Assembly (NCBI RefSeq): GCF_051020975.1
Contig: NW_027478159.1
Location: 17,500,501-17,564,500, forward strand
Length of the DNA stretch: 64,000 bases
From: Osmia lignaria lignaria
Lineage: Eukaryota > Arthropoda > Insecta > Hymenoptera > Megachilidae
Reading direction: 5' to 3'
Below the pieces are notes generated by a model. The model was not told the origin of the DNA, made no database searches, and saw nothing but the letters and a program-made list of their open reading frames with translations. Of this stretch, positions 25,095 through 38,300 are shown one piece after another. Made by a program: the position numbers and the translations under genes. Every line of letters begins with the position of its first letter. The first letter of the stretch is position 1.

Positions 25095-25606
25095 CTCTTG
25101 AGATAAATCTGCAAATATCTCGGGAACGAAGCGAGCTATGGCAAAATGTTAAGAGACCTTTTTTGTAGAGAATTAGGTTTCCTACTTTTTATGTTCTATG
25201 ATATTTTTTGATCAGATGCGTAGTTCTCGAGATATATCAAGATATTTAAAAGTTCCGAAGCCGCACCAACATAATAGAGATACAGAAACACCGTGGCCCC
25301 TTTCTTTGAGCTAACTCTGCACTAGTGCGAGCTGGAAATGCCACTTCCAGTTTAGCTGTGCAGAAGAAGAACAACAAGAAGAAGAAATATCTCGAAATAT
25401 GTCCATCAGGACCCTTCCCTTGAGATAAACCTGCAAATATCTCGGAAACGAAGCGAGCTATGGCAAAATGTTAAGAGACCTTTTTTGTAGAGAATTAAGT
25501 TTCCTACTTTTTATGTTCTATGATATTTTTTGATCAGATGCGCAGTTCTCGAGATATATCAAGATATTTAAAAGTTCCGAAGCCGCACCAACATAATAGA
25601 GATACG

Positions 25607-27538
25607 GAAACACCGTGGCCCCTTTCTTTGAGATAACTCTGCACTATTGCGAGCTGCAAATGCCACTTCCAGCTTAGCTGTGCAGAAGAAGAACAGCAAG
25701 AAGAAGAAATATCTCGAAATATGTCCGTCAGGCCCCTTCCCTTGAGATAAATCTGGAAATATCTCGGAAACGAAGAGAGCTATGGCAAAATGTTAAGAGA
25801 CCTTTTTTGTAGAGAATTAAGTTTCCTACTTTTTACGTTCTATGACATTTTTTGATCAGATGCGTAGTTCTCGAGATATATCAAGATATTTAAAAGTTCC
25901 GAAGCCGCACCAACATAATAGAGATACAGAAACACCGTGGCCCCTTTCTTTGAGATAACTCTGCACTATTGCGAGCTGTAAATGCCACTTCCAGCTTAGC
26001 TGTGCAGAAGAAGAACAACAAGAAGAAGAAATATCTCGAAATATGTCCGTCAGGCCCCCTCCCTTGAGATATATCTGCAAATATCTCGGAAACGAAGCGA
26101 GCTATGGCAAAATGTTAAGAGACCTTTTTTGTCGAGAATTATGTTTCCTACAATTTATGTTCTATGATATTTTTTGATCAGAAGCGTAGTTTTCGAGATA
26201 TATCGAGATATTTAAAAGTTCCGAAGCCGCACCAACATAATAGAGATACAGAAACACCGTGGCCCCTTTCTTTGAGATGACTCTGCACTATTGCGAGCTG
26301 GAAATGCCACTTCCAGTTTAGCTGTGCAGAAGAAGAACAACAAGAAGAAGAAATATCTCGAAATATGTCCGTTAGGCCCCTTCCCTTGAGATAAATCTGC
26401 AAATATCTCGGAAACGAAGCGAGCTATGGCAAAATGTTAAGAGACCTTTTTTGTAGAGAATTAAGTTTCCTACTTTTTATGTTCTATGATATTTTTTGAT
26501 CAGATGCGTAGTTCTCGAGATATATGAAGATATTTAAAAGTTCCGAAGCCGCACCAACATAATAGAGATACAGAAACACCGTGGCCCCTTTCTTTGAGAT
26601 AACTCTGCACTATTGCGAGCTGCAAATGCCACTTCCAGCTTAGCTGTGCAGAAGAAGAACAACAAGAAGAAGAAATATCTCGAAATATGTCCGTCAGGCC
26701 CCTTCCCTTGAGATAAATCTGCAAATATCTCGGAAACGAAGCGAGCTATGGCAAAACGTTAAGAGACCTTTTTGGTAGAGAATTAGGTTTCCTACTTTTT
26801 ATGTTCTATGATATTTTTCGATCAGACGCGTAGTTCTCGAGATATATCGAGATATTTAAAAGTTCCGAAGCCGCACCAACATAATAGAGATACAGAAACA
26901 TCGTGGCCCCTTTCTTTGAGATAACTCTGCACTAGTGCGAGCCGCAAATGCCACTTCCAGCTTAGCTGTGCAGAAGAAGAACAACAAGAAGAAGAAATAT
27001 CTCGAAATATGTCCGTCAGGCCCCTTCCCTTGAGATAAATCTGCAAATATCTCGGAAACGAAGCGAGCTATGGCAAAATGTTAAGAGACCTTTTTTGTAG
27101 AGAATAATGTTTCCTACAATTTACGTTCTATGATATTTTTTGATCAGAAGCGTAGTTTTCGAGATATATCGAGATATTTAAAAGTTCCGAAGCCGCACCA
27201 ACATAATAGAGATACAGAAACACCATGGCCCCTTTCTTTGAGATAACTCTGCACTATTGCAACCTGCAAATGCCACTTCCAGCTCAGCTGTGCAGAAGAA
27301 GAACAACAAGAAGAAGAAATATCTCGAAATATGTCCGTCAGGCCCCTTCCCTTGAGATAAATCTGCAAATATCTCGGAAACGAAGCGAGCTATGGCAAAA
27401 TGTTAAGAGACCGTTTTTGTAGAGAATTAAGTTTCCTACTTTTTATGTTCTATGATATTTTTTGATCAGATGCGTGGTTCTCGAGATATATCAAGATATT
27501 TAAAAGTTCCGAAGCCGCACCAACATAATAGAGATACA
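25607..27538. repeat. 6-monomer tandem repeat, turn 1 (1,932 bp)
   Basis: This block matches 27539-29470 at an offset of 1,932 bp (6 x 322), with no difference noticed between the checked marks. These are GAACAGCAAG, ATCTGGAAATATC, TTCTATGACATT, CCCCCTCCC, TTTGTCGAG with GAGATGACTC, GATATATGAAG, AAAACGTTAAG with TTTTTGGTAG and AACATCGTGG, and CACCATGGCC with GCAACCTGC. Both edges lie inside an AGATACAGAAACACC region in the units at 25534, 27466 and 29398. Confidence 0.88.
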
Positions 27539-29470
27539 GAAACACCGTGGCCCCTTTCTTTGAGATAACTCTGCACTATTGCGAGCTGCAAATGCCACTT
27601 CCAGCTTAGCTGTGCAGAAGAAGAACAGCAAGAAGAAGAAATATCTCGAAATATGTCCGTCAGGCCCCTTCCCTTGAGATAAATCTGGAAATATCTCGGA
27701 AACGAAGAGAGCTATGGCAAAATGTTAAGAGACCTTTTTTGTAGAGAATTAAGTTTCCTACTTTTTACGTTCTATGACATTTTTTGATCAGATGCGTAGT
27801 TCTCGAGATATATCAAGATATTTAAAAGTTCCGAAGCCGCACCAACATAATAGAGATACAGAAACACCGTGGCCCCTTTCTTTGAGATAACTCTGCACTA
27901 TTGCGAGCTGTAAATGCCACTTCCAGCTTAGCTGTGCAGAAGAAGAACAACAAGAAGAAGAAATATCTCGAAATATGTCCGTCAGGCCCCCTCCCTTGAG
28001 ATATATCTGCAAATATCTCGGAAACGAAGCGAGCTATGGCAAAATGTTAAGAGACCTTTTTTGTCGAGAATTATGTTTCCTACAATTTATGTTCTATGAT
28101 ATTTTTTGATCAGAAGCGTAGTTTTCGAGATATATCGAGATATTTAAAAGTTCCGAAGCCGCACCAACATAATAGAGATACAGAAACACCGTGGCCCCTT
28201 TCTTTGAGATGACTCTGCACTATTGCGAGCTGGAAATGCCACTTCCAGTTTAGCTGTGCAGAAGAAGAACAACAAGAAGAAGAAATATCTCGAAATATGT
28301 CCGTTAGGCCCCTTCCCTTGAGATAAATCTGCAAATATCTCGGAAACGAAGCGAGCTATGGCAAAATGTTAAGAGACCTTTTTTGTAGAGAATTAAGTTT
28401 CCTACTTTTTATGTTCTATGATATTTTTTGATCAGATGCGTAGTTCTCGAGATATATGAAGATATTTAAAAGTTCCGAAGCCGCACCAACATAATAGAGA
28501 TACAGAAACACCGTGGCCCCTTTCTTTGAGATAACTCTGCACTATTGCGAGCTGCAAATGCCACTTCCAGCTTAGCTGTGCAGAAGAAGAACAACAAGAA
28601 GAAGAAATATCTCGAAATATGTCCGTCAGGCCCCTTCCCTTGAGATAAATCTGCAAATATCTCGGAAACGAAGCGAGCTATGGCAAAACGTTAAGAGACC
28701 TTTTTGGTAGAGAATTAGGTTTCCTACTTTTTATGTTCTATGATATTTTTCGATCAGACGCGTAGTTCTCGAGATATATCGAGATATTTAAAAGTTCCGA
28801 AGCCGCACCAACATAATAGAGATACAGAAACATCGTGGCCCCTTTCTTTGAGATAACTCTGCACTAGTGCGAGCCGCAAATGCCACTTCCAGCTTAGCTG
28901 TGCAGAAGAAGAACAACAAGAAGAAGAAATATCTCGAAATATGTCCGTCAGGCCCCTTCCCTTGAGATAAATCTGCAAATATCTCGGAAACGAAGCGAGC
29001 TATGGCAAAATGTTAAGAGACCTTTTTTGTAGAGAATAATGTTTCCTACAATTTACGTTCTATGATATTTTTTGATCAGAAGCGTAGTTTTCGAGATATA
29101 TCGAGATATTTAAAAGTTCCGAAGCCGCACCAACATAATAGAGATACAGAAACACCATGGCCCCTTTCTTTGAGATAACTCTGCACTATTGCAACCTGCA
29201 AATGCCACTTCCAGCTCAGCTGTGCAGAAGAAGAACAACAAGAAGAAGAAATATCTCGAAATATGTCCGTCAGGCCCCTTCCCTTGAGATAAATCTGCAA
29301 ATATCTCGGAAACGAAGCGAGCTATGGCAAAATGTTAAGAGACCGTTTTTGTAGAGAATTAAGTTTCCTACTTTTTATGTTCTATGATATTTTTTGATCA
29401 GATGCGTGGTTCTCGAGATATATCAAGATATTTAAAAGTTCCGAAGCCGCACCAACATAATAGAGATACA
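27539..29470. repeat. 6-monomer tandem repeat, turn 2 (1,932 bp)
   Basis: This is the second turn, directly abutting turn 1 and carrying all the same unit marks in order. It ends where the next unit reads AGATACAGATACACC (near 29471) with CTTAGAGATAAC. Confidence 0.88.
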
Positions 29471-32295
29471 GATACACCGTGGCCCCTTTCTTAGAGATAA
29501 CTCTGCACTATTGCGAGCTGCAAATGCCACTTCCAGCTTAGCTGTGCAGAAGAAGAACAACAAGAAGAAGAAATATCTCGAAATATGTCCGTCAGGCCCC
29601 TTCCCTTGAAATAAATCTGCAAATATCTCGGAAACGAAGCGAGCTATGGCAAAATGTTAAGAGACCTTTTTTGTAGAGAATTAGGTTTGCTACTTTTTAT
29701 GTTCTATGATATTTTTCGATCAGACGCGTAGTTCTCGAGATATATCGAGATATTTAAAAGTTCCGAAGCCGCACCAACATAATAGAGATACAGAAACACC
29801 GTGGCCCCTTTCTTTGAGATAACTCTGCACTAGTGCGAGCCGCAAATGCCACTTCCAGCTTAGCTGTGCAGAAGAAGAACAACAAGAAGAAGAAATATCT
29901 CGAAATATGTCCGTCAGGCCCCTTCCCTTGAGATAAATCTGCAAATATCTCGGGAACGAAGCGAGCTATGGCAAAATGTTAAGAGACCTTTTTTGTAGAG
30001 AATTAAGTTTCCTACTTTTTATGTTCTATGCTATTTTTTGATCAGCTGCGTAGTTCTCGAGATATATCAAGATATTTAAAAGTTCCGAAGCCGCACCAAC
30101 CTAATAGAGATACAGAAACACCGTGGCCCCTTTCTTTGAGATAACTCTGCACTATTGCGAGCTGCAAATGCCACTTCCAGCTTAGCTGTGCAGAGGAAGA
30201 ACAACAAGAAGAAGAAGTATCTCGAAATATGTCCGTCAGGCCCGTTCCATTGAGCTGAATCTGCAAATATCTCGGAAACGAAGAGAGCTATGGCAAAATG
30301 TTAAAAGACGTTTTTTGTAGTGAATTATGTTTCCTATAATTTATGTTCTATGATATTTTTTGATCAGAAGCGTAGTTTTCGAGATATATCGAGATATTTA
30401 AAAGTTCCGAAGCCGCACCAACATAATAGAGATACAGAAACACCGTGGCCCCTTTCTTTGAGATAACTCTGCACTATTGCGAGCTGCAAATGCCACTTCC
30501 AGCTTCGCTGTGCAGAAGAAGAACAACAAGAAGAACAAATATCTCGAAATATGTCCGTCAGGCCCCTTCCCTTGAAATAAATCTGCAAATATCTCGGAAA
30601 CGAAGCGAGCTATGGCAAAATGTTAAGAGACCTTTTTGGTAGAGAATTAGGTTTCCTACTTTTTATGTTCTATGATATTTTTCGATCAGACGCGTAGTTC
30701 TCGAGATATATCGAGATATTTAAAAGTTCCGAAGCCGCACCAACATAATAGAGATACAGAAACACCGTGGCCCCTTTCTTTGAGATAACTCTGCACTAGT
30801 GCGAGCCGCAAATGCCACTTCCAGCTTAGCTGTGCAGAAGAAGAACAACAAGAAGAAGAAATATCTCGAAATATGTCCGTCAGGCCCCTTCCCTTGAGAT
30901 AAATCTGCAAATATCTCGGAAACGAAGCGAGCTATGGCAAAATGTTAAGAGACCTTTTTTGTAGAGAATTAGGTTTCCTACAATTTACGTTCTATGATAT
31001 TTTTTGATCAGAAGCGTAGTTTTCGAGATATATCGAGATATTTAAAAGTTCCGAAGCCGCACCAACATAATAGAGATACAGAAACACCATGGCCCCTTTC
31101 TTTGAGATAACTCTGCACTATTGCGACCTGCCAATGCCACTTCCAGCTCAGCTGTGCAGAAGAAGAACAACAAGAAGAAGAAATATCTCGAAATATGTCC
31201 GTCAGGCCCCTTCCCTTGAGATAAATCTGCAAATATCTCGGAAACGAAGCGAGCTATGGCAAAATGTTGAGAGACCGTTTTTGTAGAGAATTAAGTTTCC
31301 TACTTCTTATGTTCTATGATATTTTTTGATCAGATGCGTGGTTCTCGAGATATATCAAGATATTTAAAAGTTCCGAAGCCGCACCAACATAATAGAGATA
31401 CAGATACACCGTGGCCCCTTTCTTAGAGATAACTCTGCACTATTGCGAGCTGCAAATGCCACTTCCAGCTTAGCTGTGCAGAAGAAGAACAACAAGAAGA
31501 AGAAATATCTCGAAATATGTCCGTCAGGCCCCTTCCCTTGAAATAAATCTGCAAATATCTCGGAAACGAAGCGAGCTATGGCAAAATGTTAAGAGACCTT
31601 TTTTGTAGAGAATTAGGTTTGCTACTTTTTATGTTCTATGATATTTTTCGATCAGACGCGTAGTTCTCGAGATATATCGAGATATTTAAAAGTTCCGAAG
31701 CCGCACCAACATAATAGAGATACAGAAACACCGTGGCCCCTTTCTTTGAGATAACTCTGCACTAGTGCGAGCCGCAAATGCCACTTCCAGCTTAGCTGTG
31801 CAGAAGAAGAACAACAAGAAGAAGAAATATCTCGAAATATGTCCGTCAGGCCCCTTCCCTTGAGATAAATCTGCAAATATCTCGGGAACGAAGCGAGCTA
31901 TGGCAAAATGTTAAGAGACCTTTTTTGTAGAGAATTAAGTTTCCTACTTTTTATGTTCTATGCTATTTTTTGATCAGATGCGTAGTTCTCGAGATATATC
32001 AAGATATTTAAAAGTTCCGAAGCCGCACCAACCTAATAGAGATACAGAAACACCGTGGCCCCTTTCTTTGAGATAACTCTGCACTATTGCGAGCTGCAAA
32101 TGCCACTTCCAGCTTAGCTGTGCAGAAGAAGAACAACAAGAAGAAGAAATATCTCGAAATATGTCCGTCAGGCCCCCTCCCTTGAGATAAATCTGGAAAT
32201 ATCTCGGAAACGAAGAGAGCTATGGCAAAATGTTAAGAGACCTTTTTTGTAGAGAATTAAGTTTCCTACTTTTTACGTTCTATGACATTTTTTGA
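29471..32295. repeat. 6-monomer repeat, turn 3 and start of turn 4, diverged
   Basis: The 1,932-bp period continues. The units at 30686 and 31008 match 28754 and 29076 (TTTTTGGTAG; CACCATGGCC). The units at 31330, 31652 and 31974 match 29398, 29720 and 30042 (AGATACAGATACACC, TTGAAATAAATC, AGGTTTGCTAC, TATGCTATTTTTTG, CAACCTAATAG). The middle units (29720-30685) differ from those in turns 1 and 2. The unit at 31974 is a hybrid that returns to the ATCTGGAAATATC end, and the unit at 32296 again resembles 25856 and 27788. Confidence 0.76.
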
Positions 32296-34150
32296 TCAGA
32301 TGCGTAGTTCTCGAGATATATCAAGATATTTAAAAGTTCCGAAGCCGCACCAACATAATAGAGATACAGAAACACCGTGGCCCCTTTCTTTGAGATAACT
32401 CTGCACTATTGCGAGCTGTAAATGCCACTTCCAGCTTAGCTGTGCAGAAGAAGAACAACAAGAAGAAGAAATATCTTGAAATATGTCCGTCAGGCCCCTT
32501 CCCTTGAGATATATCTGCAAATATCTCGGAAACGAAGCGAGCTATGGCAAAATGTTAAGAGACCTTTTTTGTAGAGAATTATGTTTCCTACAATTTACGT
32601 TCTCTGATATTTTTTGATCAGAAGCGTAGTTTTCGAGATATATCGAGATATTTAAAAGTTCCGAAGCCGCACCAACATAATAGAGATACAGAAACACCGT
32701 GGCCCCTTTCTTTGAGATAACTCTGCACTATTGCGAGCTGCAAATGCCACTTCCAGCTTAGCTGTGCAGAAGAAGAACAACAAGAAGAAGAAATATCTCG
32801 AAATATGTCCGTCAGGCCCCTTCCCTTGAGATAAATCTGCAAATATCTCGGAAACGAAGAGAGCTATGGCAAAATGTTAAGAGACCTTTTTTGTAGAGAA
32901 TTAAGTTTCCTACTTTTCATGTTCTACGATATTTTTTGATCAGATGCGTAGTTCTCGAGATATATCAAGATATTTAAAAGTTCCGAAGCCGCACCAACAT
33001 AATAGAGATACAGAAACACCGTGGCCCCTTTCTTTGAGATAACTCTGCACTATTGCGACCTGCAAATGCCACTTCCAGCTCAGCTGTGCAGAAGAAGAAC
33101 AACAAGAAGAAGAAATATCTCGAAATATGTCCGTCAGGCCATTTCCCTTGAGATAAATCTGCAAATATCTCGGAAACGAAGCGAGCTATGGCAAAATGTT
33201 AAGAGACCTTTTTTGTAGAGAATTAAGTTTCCTACTTTTTATGATCTATGATATTTTTTGATCAGATGCGTAGTTCTCGAGATATATCAAGATATTTAAA
33301 AGTTCCGAAGCCGCACCAACATAATAGAGATACAGAAACACCGTGGCCCCTTTCTTTGAGATAACTCTGCACTATTGCGAGCTGCAAATGCCACTTCCAG
33401 CTTAGCTGTGCAGAGGAAGAACAACAAGAAGAAGAAGTATCTCGAAATATGTCCGTCAGGCCCGTTCCTTTGAGCTGAATCTGCAAATATCTCGGAAACG
33501 AAGCGAGCTATGGCAAAATGTTAAGAGACCTTTTTTGTAGAAAATTAGGTTTCCTACTTTTTATGTTCTATAATATTTTTTGATCAGATGCGTAGTTCTC
33601 GAGATATATCAAGATATTTAAAAGTTCCGAAGCAGCACCAACATAATAGAGATACAGAAACACCGTGGCCCCTTTCTTTGAGATAACTCTGCACTATTGC
33701 GAGCTGTAAATGCCACTTCCAGCTTAGCTGTGCAGAAGAAGAACAACAAGAAGAAGAAATATCTCGAAATATGTCCGTCAGGCCCCTTCCCTTGAGATAT
33801 ATCTGCAAATATCTCGGAAACGAAGCGAGCTATGGCAAAATGTTAAGAGACCTTTTTTGTAGAGAATTATGTTTCCTACAATTTATGTTCTATGATATTT
33901 TTTGATCAGAAGCGTAGTTTTCGAGATATATCGAGATATTTAAAAGTTCCGAAGCCGCACCAACATAATAGGGATACAGAAACACCGTGGCCCCTTTCTT
34001 TGAGATAACTCTGCACTAGTGCGAGCCGCAAATGACACTTCCAGCTTAGCTGTGCAGAAGAAGAACAACAAGAAGAAGAAATATCTCGAAATATGTCCGT
34101 CAGGCCCCTTCCCTTGAGATAAATCTGCAAATATCTCGGAAACGAAGCGA
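32296..34150. repeat. Monomers related to the 19-23 kb region
   Basis: The units at 32940 and 33262, with the preceding CTTTTCATGTTCTACGAT, match 19738/22958 and 20060/23280 (offset 13,202 = 41 x 322 from the first). The unit at 33584 resembles 17806 and 19094 (CCGAAGCAGCACC). Private changes, such as GGCCATTTCC near 33138 and GTAGAAAATTAGG near 33537, show this is an older copy. Confidence 0.66.
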
Positions 34151-35070
34151 GCTATGGCAAAATCTTAAGAGACCTTTTTTGTAGAGAATTATGTTTCCTA
34201 CAATTTACGTTCTCTGATATTTTTTGATCAGAAGCGTAGTTTTCGAGATATATCGAGATATTTAAAAGTTCCGAAGCCGCACCAACATAATAGAGATACA
34301 GAAACACCGTGGCCCCTTTCTTTGAGATAACTCTGCACTATTGCGACCTGCAAATGCCACTTCCAGCTTAGCTGTGCAGAAGAAGAACAACAAGAAGAAG
34401 AAATATCTCGAAATATGTCCCTCAGGCCCCTTCCCTTGAGATAAATCTGCAAATATCTCGGAAACGAAGCGAGCTATTGCAAAACATTAAGAGACCTTTT
34501 TTGTAGAGAATTAAGTTTCCTACTTTTTATGTTGTATGATATTTTTTGATCAGATGCGTAGTTCTCGAGATATATCAAGATATTTAAAAGCTCCGAAGCT
34601 GCACCAACATAATAGAGGTACAGAAACACCGTGGCCCCTTTCTTTGAGATAACTCTGCACTATTGCGAGCTGCAAATGCCACTTCCAGCTTAGCTGTGCA
34701 GAAGAAGAACAACAAGAATAAGAAATATTTCGAAATATGTCCGTCAGGCCCCTTCCCTTGAGATAAATCTGCAAATATCTCGGAAACGAAGCGAGCTACG
34801 GCAAAATGTTAAGAGACCTTTTTTGTAGAAAATTAGGTTTCCTACTTTTTATGTTCTAGGATATTTTTTGATCAGATGCGTAGTTCTCGAGATATATCAA
34901 GATATTTAAAAGTTCCGAAGCCGCACCAACATAATAGAGATACAGAAACACCGTGGCCCCTTTCTTTGCGATAACTCTGCACTATTGCGAGCTGCAAATG
35001 CCACTTCCAGCTTAGCTGTGCAGAAGAAGAACAACAAGAAGAAGAAATATCTCGAAATATGTCCGTCAGG
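34151..35070. repeat. 3-monomer block, copy 1 (source type of two later copies)
   Basis: Three successive units have strong private marks: TACGTTCTCTGAT with GTCCCTCAGG (34228), AAAGCTCCGAAGCTG with GAATAAGAAATATTTCG (34550), and TTCTAGGATATT with TTTGCGATAAC (34872). The same triplet recurs at 42278-43242 and again at 43243-44085. The unit at 34872 also has ATACCTCGGAAACCAAG, shared with 35516. Confidence 0.8.
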
Positions 35071-35348
35071 CCCCTTCCCTTGAGATAAATCTGCAAATAC
35101 CTCGGAAACCAAGCGAGCTATGGCAAAATGTTAAGAGACCTTTTTTGTAGAGAATTATGTTTCCTACAATTTATGTTCTATGATATTTTTTGATCAGAAG
35201 CGTAGTTTTCGAGATATATCGAGATATTTAAAAGTTCCGAAGCCGCACCAACATAATAGAGATACAGAAACACCGTGGCCCCTTTCTTTGGGATAACTCT
35301 GCACTATTGCGAGCTGGAAATGCCACTTCCAGTTTAGCTGTGCAGAAC

Positions 35349-38300
35349 AAGAACAACAAGAAGAAGAAATATCTCGAAATATGTCCGTCAGGACCCTTCC
35401 CTTGAGATAAATCTGCAAATATCTCGGAAACGAAGCGAGCTACGGCAAAATGTTAAGAGACCTTTTTTGTAGAAAATTAGGTTTCCTACTTTTTATGTTC
35501 TAGGATATTTTTTGATCAGATGCGTAGTTCTCGAGATATATCAAGATATTTAAAAGTTCCGAAGCCGCACCAACATAATAGAGATACAGAAACACCGTGG
35601 CCCCTTTCTTTGCGATAACTCTGCACTATTGCGAGCTGCAAATGCCACTTCCAGCTTAGCTGTGCAGAAGAAGAACAACAAGAAGAAGAAATATCTCGAA
35701 ATATGTCCGTCAGGCCCCTTCCCTTGAGATAAATCTGCAAATACCTCGGAAACCAAGCGAGCTATGGCAAAATGTTAAGAGACCTTTTTTGTAGAGAATT
35801 AAGTTTCCTACTTTTTATGCTCTGTGATATTTTTCGATCAGAGGCGTAGTTCTCGAGATATATCAAGATATTTAAAAGTTCCGAAGCCGCACCAACATAA
35901 TAGAGATACAGAAACACCGTGGCCCCTTTCTTTGAGATAACTCTGCACGATTGCGAGCTGGAAATGCCACTTCCAGTTTAGCTATGCAGAAGAAGAACAA
36001 CAAGAAGAAGAAATATCTCGAAATATGTCCATCAGGACCCTTCCCTTGAGATACATCTGCAAATATCTCGGAAACGAAGCGAGCTATGGCAAAATGTTAA
36101 GAGACCTTTTTTGTAGAGAATTATGTTCCCTACAATTTATGTTCTATGATATTTTTTGATCAGATGCGTAGTTCTCGAGATATATCAAGATATTTAAAAG
36201 TTCCGAAGCCGCACCAACATAATAGAGATACAGAAACACCGTGGCCCCTTTCTTTGCGATAACTCTGCACTATTGCGAGCTGCAAATGCCACTTCCAGCT
36301 TAGCTGTGCAGAAGAAGAACAACAAGAAGAAGAAATATCTCGAAATATGTCCGTCAGGCCCCTTCCCTTGAGATAAATCTGCAAATATCTCGGAAACGAA
36401 GCGAGCTATGCCAAAATGTTAAGAGACCTTATTTGTAGACAATTAAGTTTCCTACTTTTTATGTTCTATGATATTTTTTGATCAGATGCGTAGTTCTCGA
36501 GATATATCAAGATATTTAAAAGTTCCGAAGCTGCACCAACATAATAGAGGTGCAGAAACACCGTGGCCTCTTTCTTTGAGATAACTCTGCACTATTGCGA
36601 GCTGCAAATGCCACTTCCAGCTTAGCTGTGCAGAAGAGGAACAACAAGAAGAAGAAATATCTCGGAATATGTCCGTCAGGCCCCTTCCCTTGAGATAAAT
36701 CTGCAAATATCTCGGAAACGATGCCAGCTATGGGAAAATGTTAAGAAACCTCTTTTGTAGAGAATTAAGTTTCCTACTTTTTATCTTCTATGATATTTTT
36801 TGATCAGATGCGTAGTTCTCGAGATATATCAAGATATTTAAAAGTTCCGAAGCCGCACCAACATAATAGAGATACAGAAACACCGTGGCCCCTTTCTTTG
36901 AGATAACTCTGCACTATTGCGAGCTGTAAATGCCACTTCCAGCTTAGCTGTGCAGAAGAAGAACAACAAGAAGAAGAAATATCTCGAAATATGTCCGTCA
37001 GGCCCCTTCCCTTGAGATATATCTGCAAATATCTCGGAAACAAAGCGAGCTATCGCAAAATGTTAAGAGACCTTTTTTGTAGAGAATTATGTTTCCTACA
37101 ATTTATGTTCTATGATATTTTTTGATCAGAAGCGTAGTTTTCGAGATATATCGAGATATTTAAAAGTTCCGAAGCCGCACCAACATAATAGAGATACAGA
37201 AACACCGTGGCCCCTTTCTTTGAGATAACTCTGCACTATTGCGAGCTGTAAATGCCACTTCCAGCTTAGCTGTGCAGAAGAAGAACAACAAGAAGAAGAA
37301 ATATCTCGAAATATGTCCGTCAGGCCCCTTCCCTTGAGATAAATCGGCAAATATCTCGGAAACGAAGAGAGCTATGGCAAAATGTTAAGAGACCTTTTTT
37401 GTAGAGAATTATGTTTCCTACAATTTATGTTCTATGATATTTTTTGATCAGATGCGTAGTTCTCGAGATATATCAAGATATTTAAAAGTTCCGAAGCCGC
37501 ACCAACATAATAGAGATACAGAAACACCGTGGCCCCTCTCTTTGAGATAACTCTGCACTATTGCGAGCTGGAAATGCCACGTCCAGTTTAGCTGTGCAGA
37601 AGAAGAACAACAAGAAGAAGAAATATCTCGAAATATGTCCGTCAGGCCCCTTCCCTTGAGATAAATCTGCAAATATCTCGGAAACGAAGCGAGCTATGGC
37701 AAAATGTTAAGAGAACTTTTTTGTAGAGAATTATGTTTCCTACTTTTTATGTTCTATGATATTTTTTGATCAGACGCGTAGTTCTCGAGATATATCAAGA
37801 TATTTAAAAGTTCCGAAGCCGCACCAACATAATAGAGATACAGAAACACCGTGGCCCCTTTCTTTGAGATAACTCTACACTATTGCGAGCTGCAAATGCC
37901 ACTTCCAGCTTAGCTGTGCAGAAGAAGAACAACAAGAAGAAGAAATATCTCGAAATATGTCCGTCAGGCCCCTTCCCTTGAGATAAATCTGCAAATATCT
38001 CGGAAACCAAGCGAGCTATGGCAAAATGTTAAGAGACCTTATGTGTAGAGAATTAAGTTTCCTACTTTTTATGTTCTATGGTATTTTTTGATCAGATGCG
38101 TAGTTCTCGAGATATATCAAGATATTTAAAAGTTCCGAAGCCGCACCAACATAATAGAGATACAGAAACACCGTGGCCCCTTTCTTTGAGATAACTCTGC
38201 ACTATTGCGAGCTGCAAATGCCACTTCCAGCTTAGCTGTGCAGAAGAAGAACAACAAGAAGAAGAAATATCACGAAATATGTCCGTTAGGCCCCTTCCCT

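Noticed and set aside
18531..31286. 65-codon plus-strand frames (starting GTGGCCCC or ATGGCCCC) and other 62-86-codon frames
   Set aside because: They appear only where the in-frame TAG of TTAGCTG or another stop is mutated, nearly all start with GTG or TTG, and they overlap the same repeat in another phase. There is no recognisable domain and no conservation across units.
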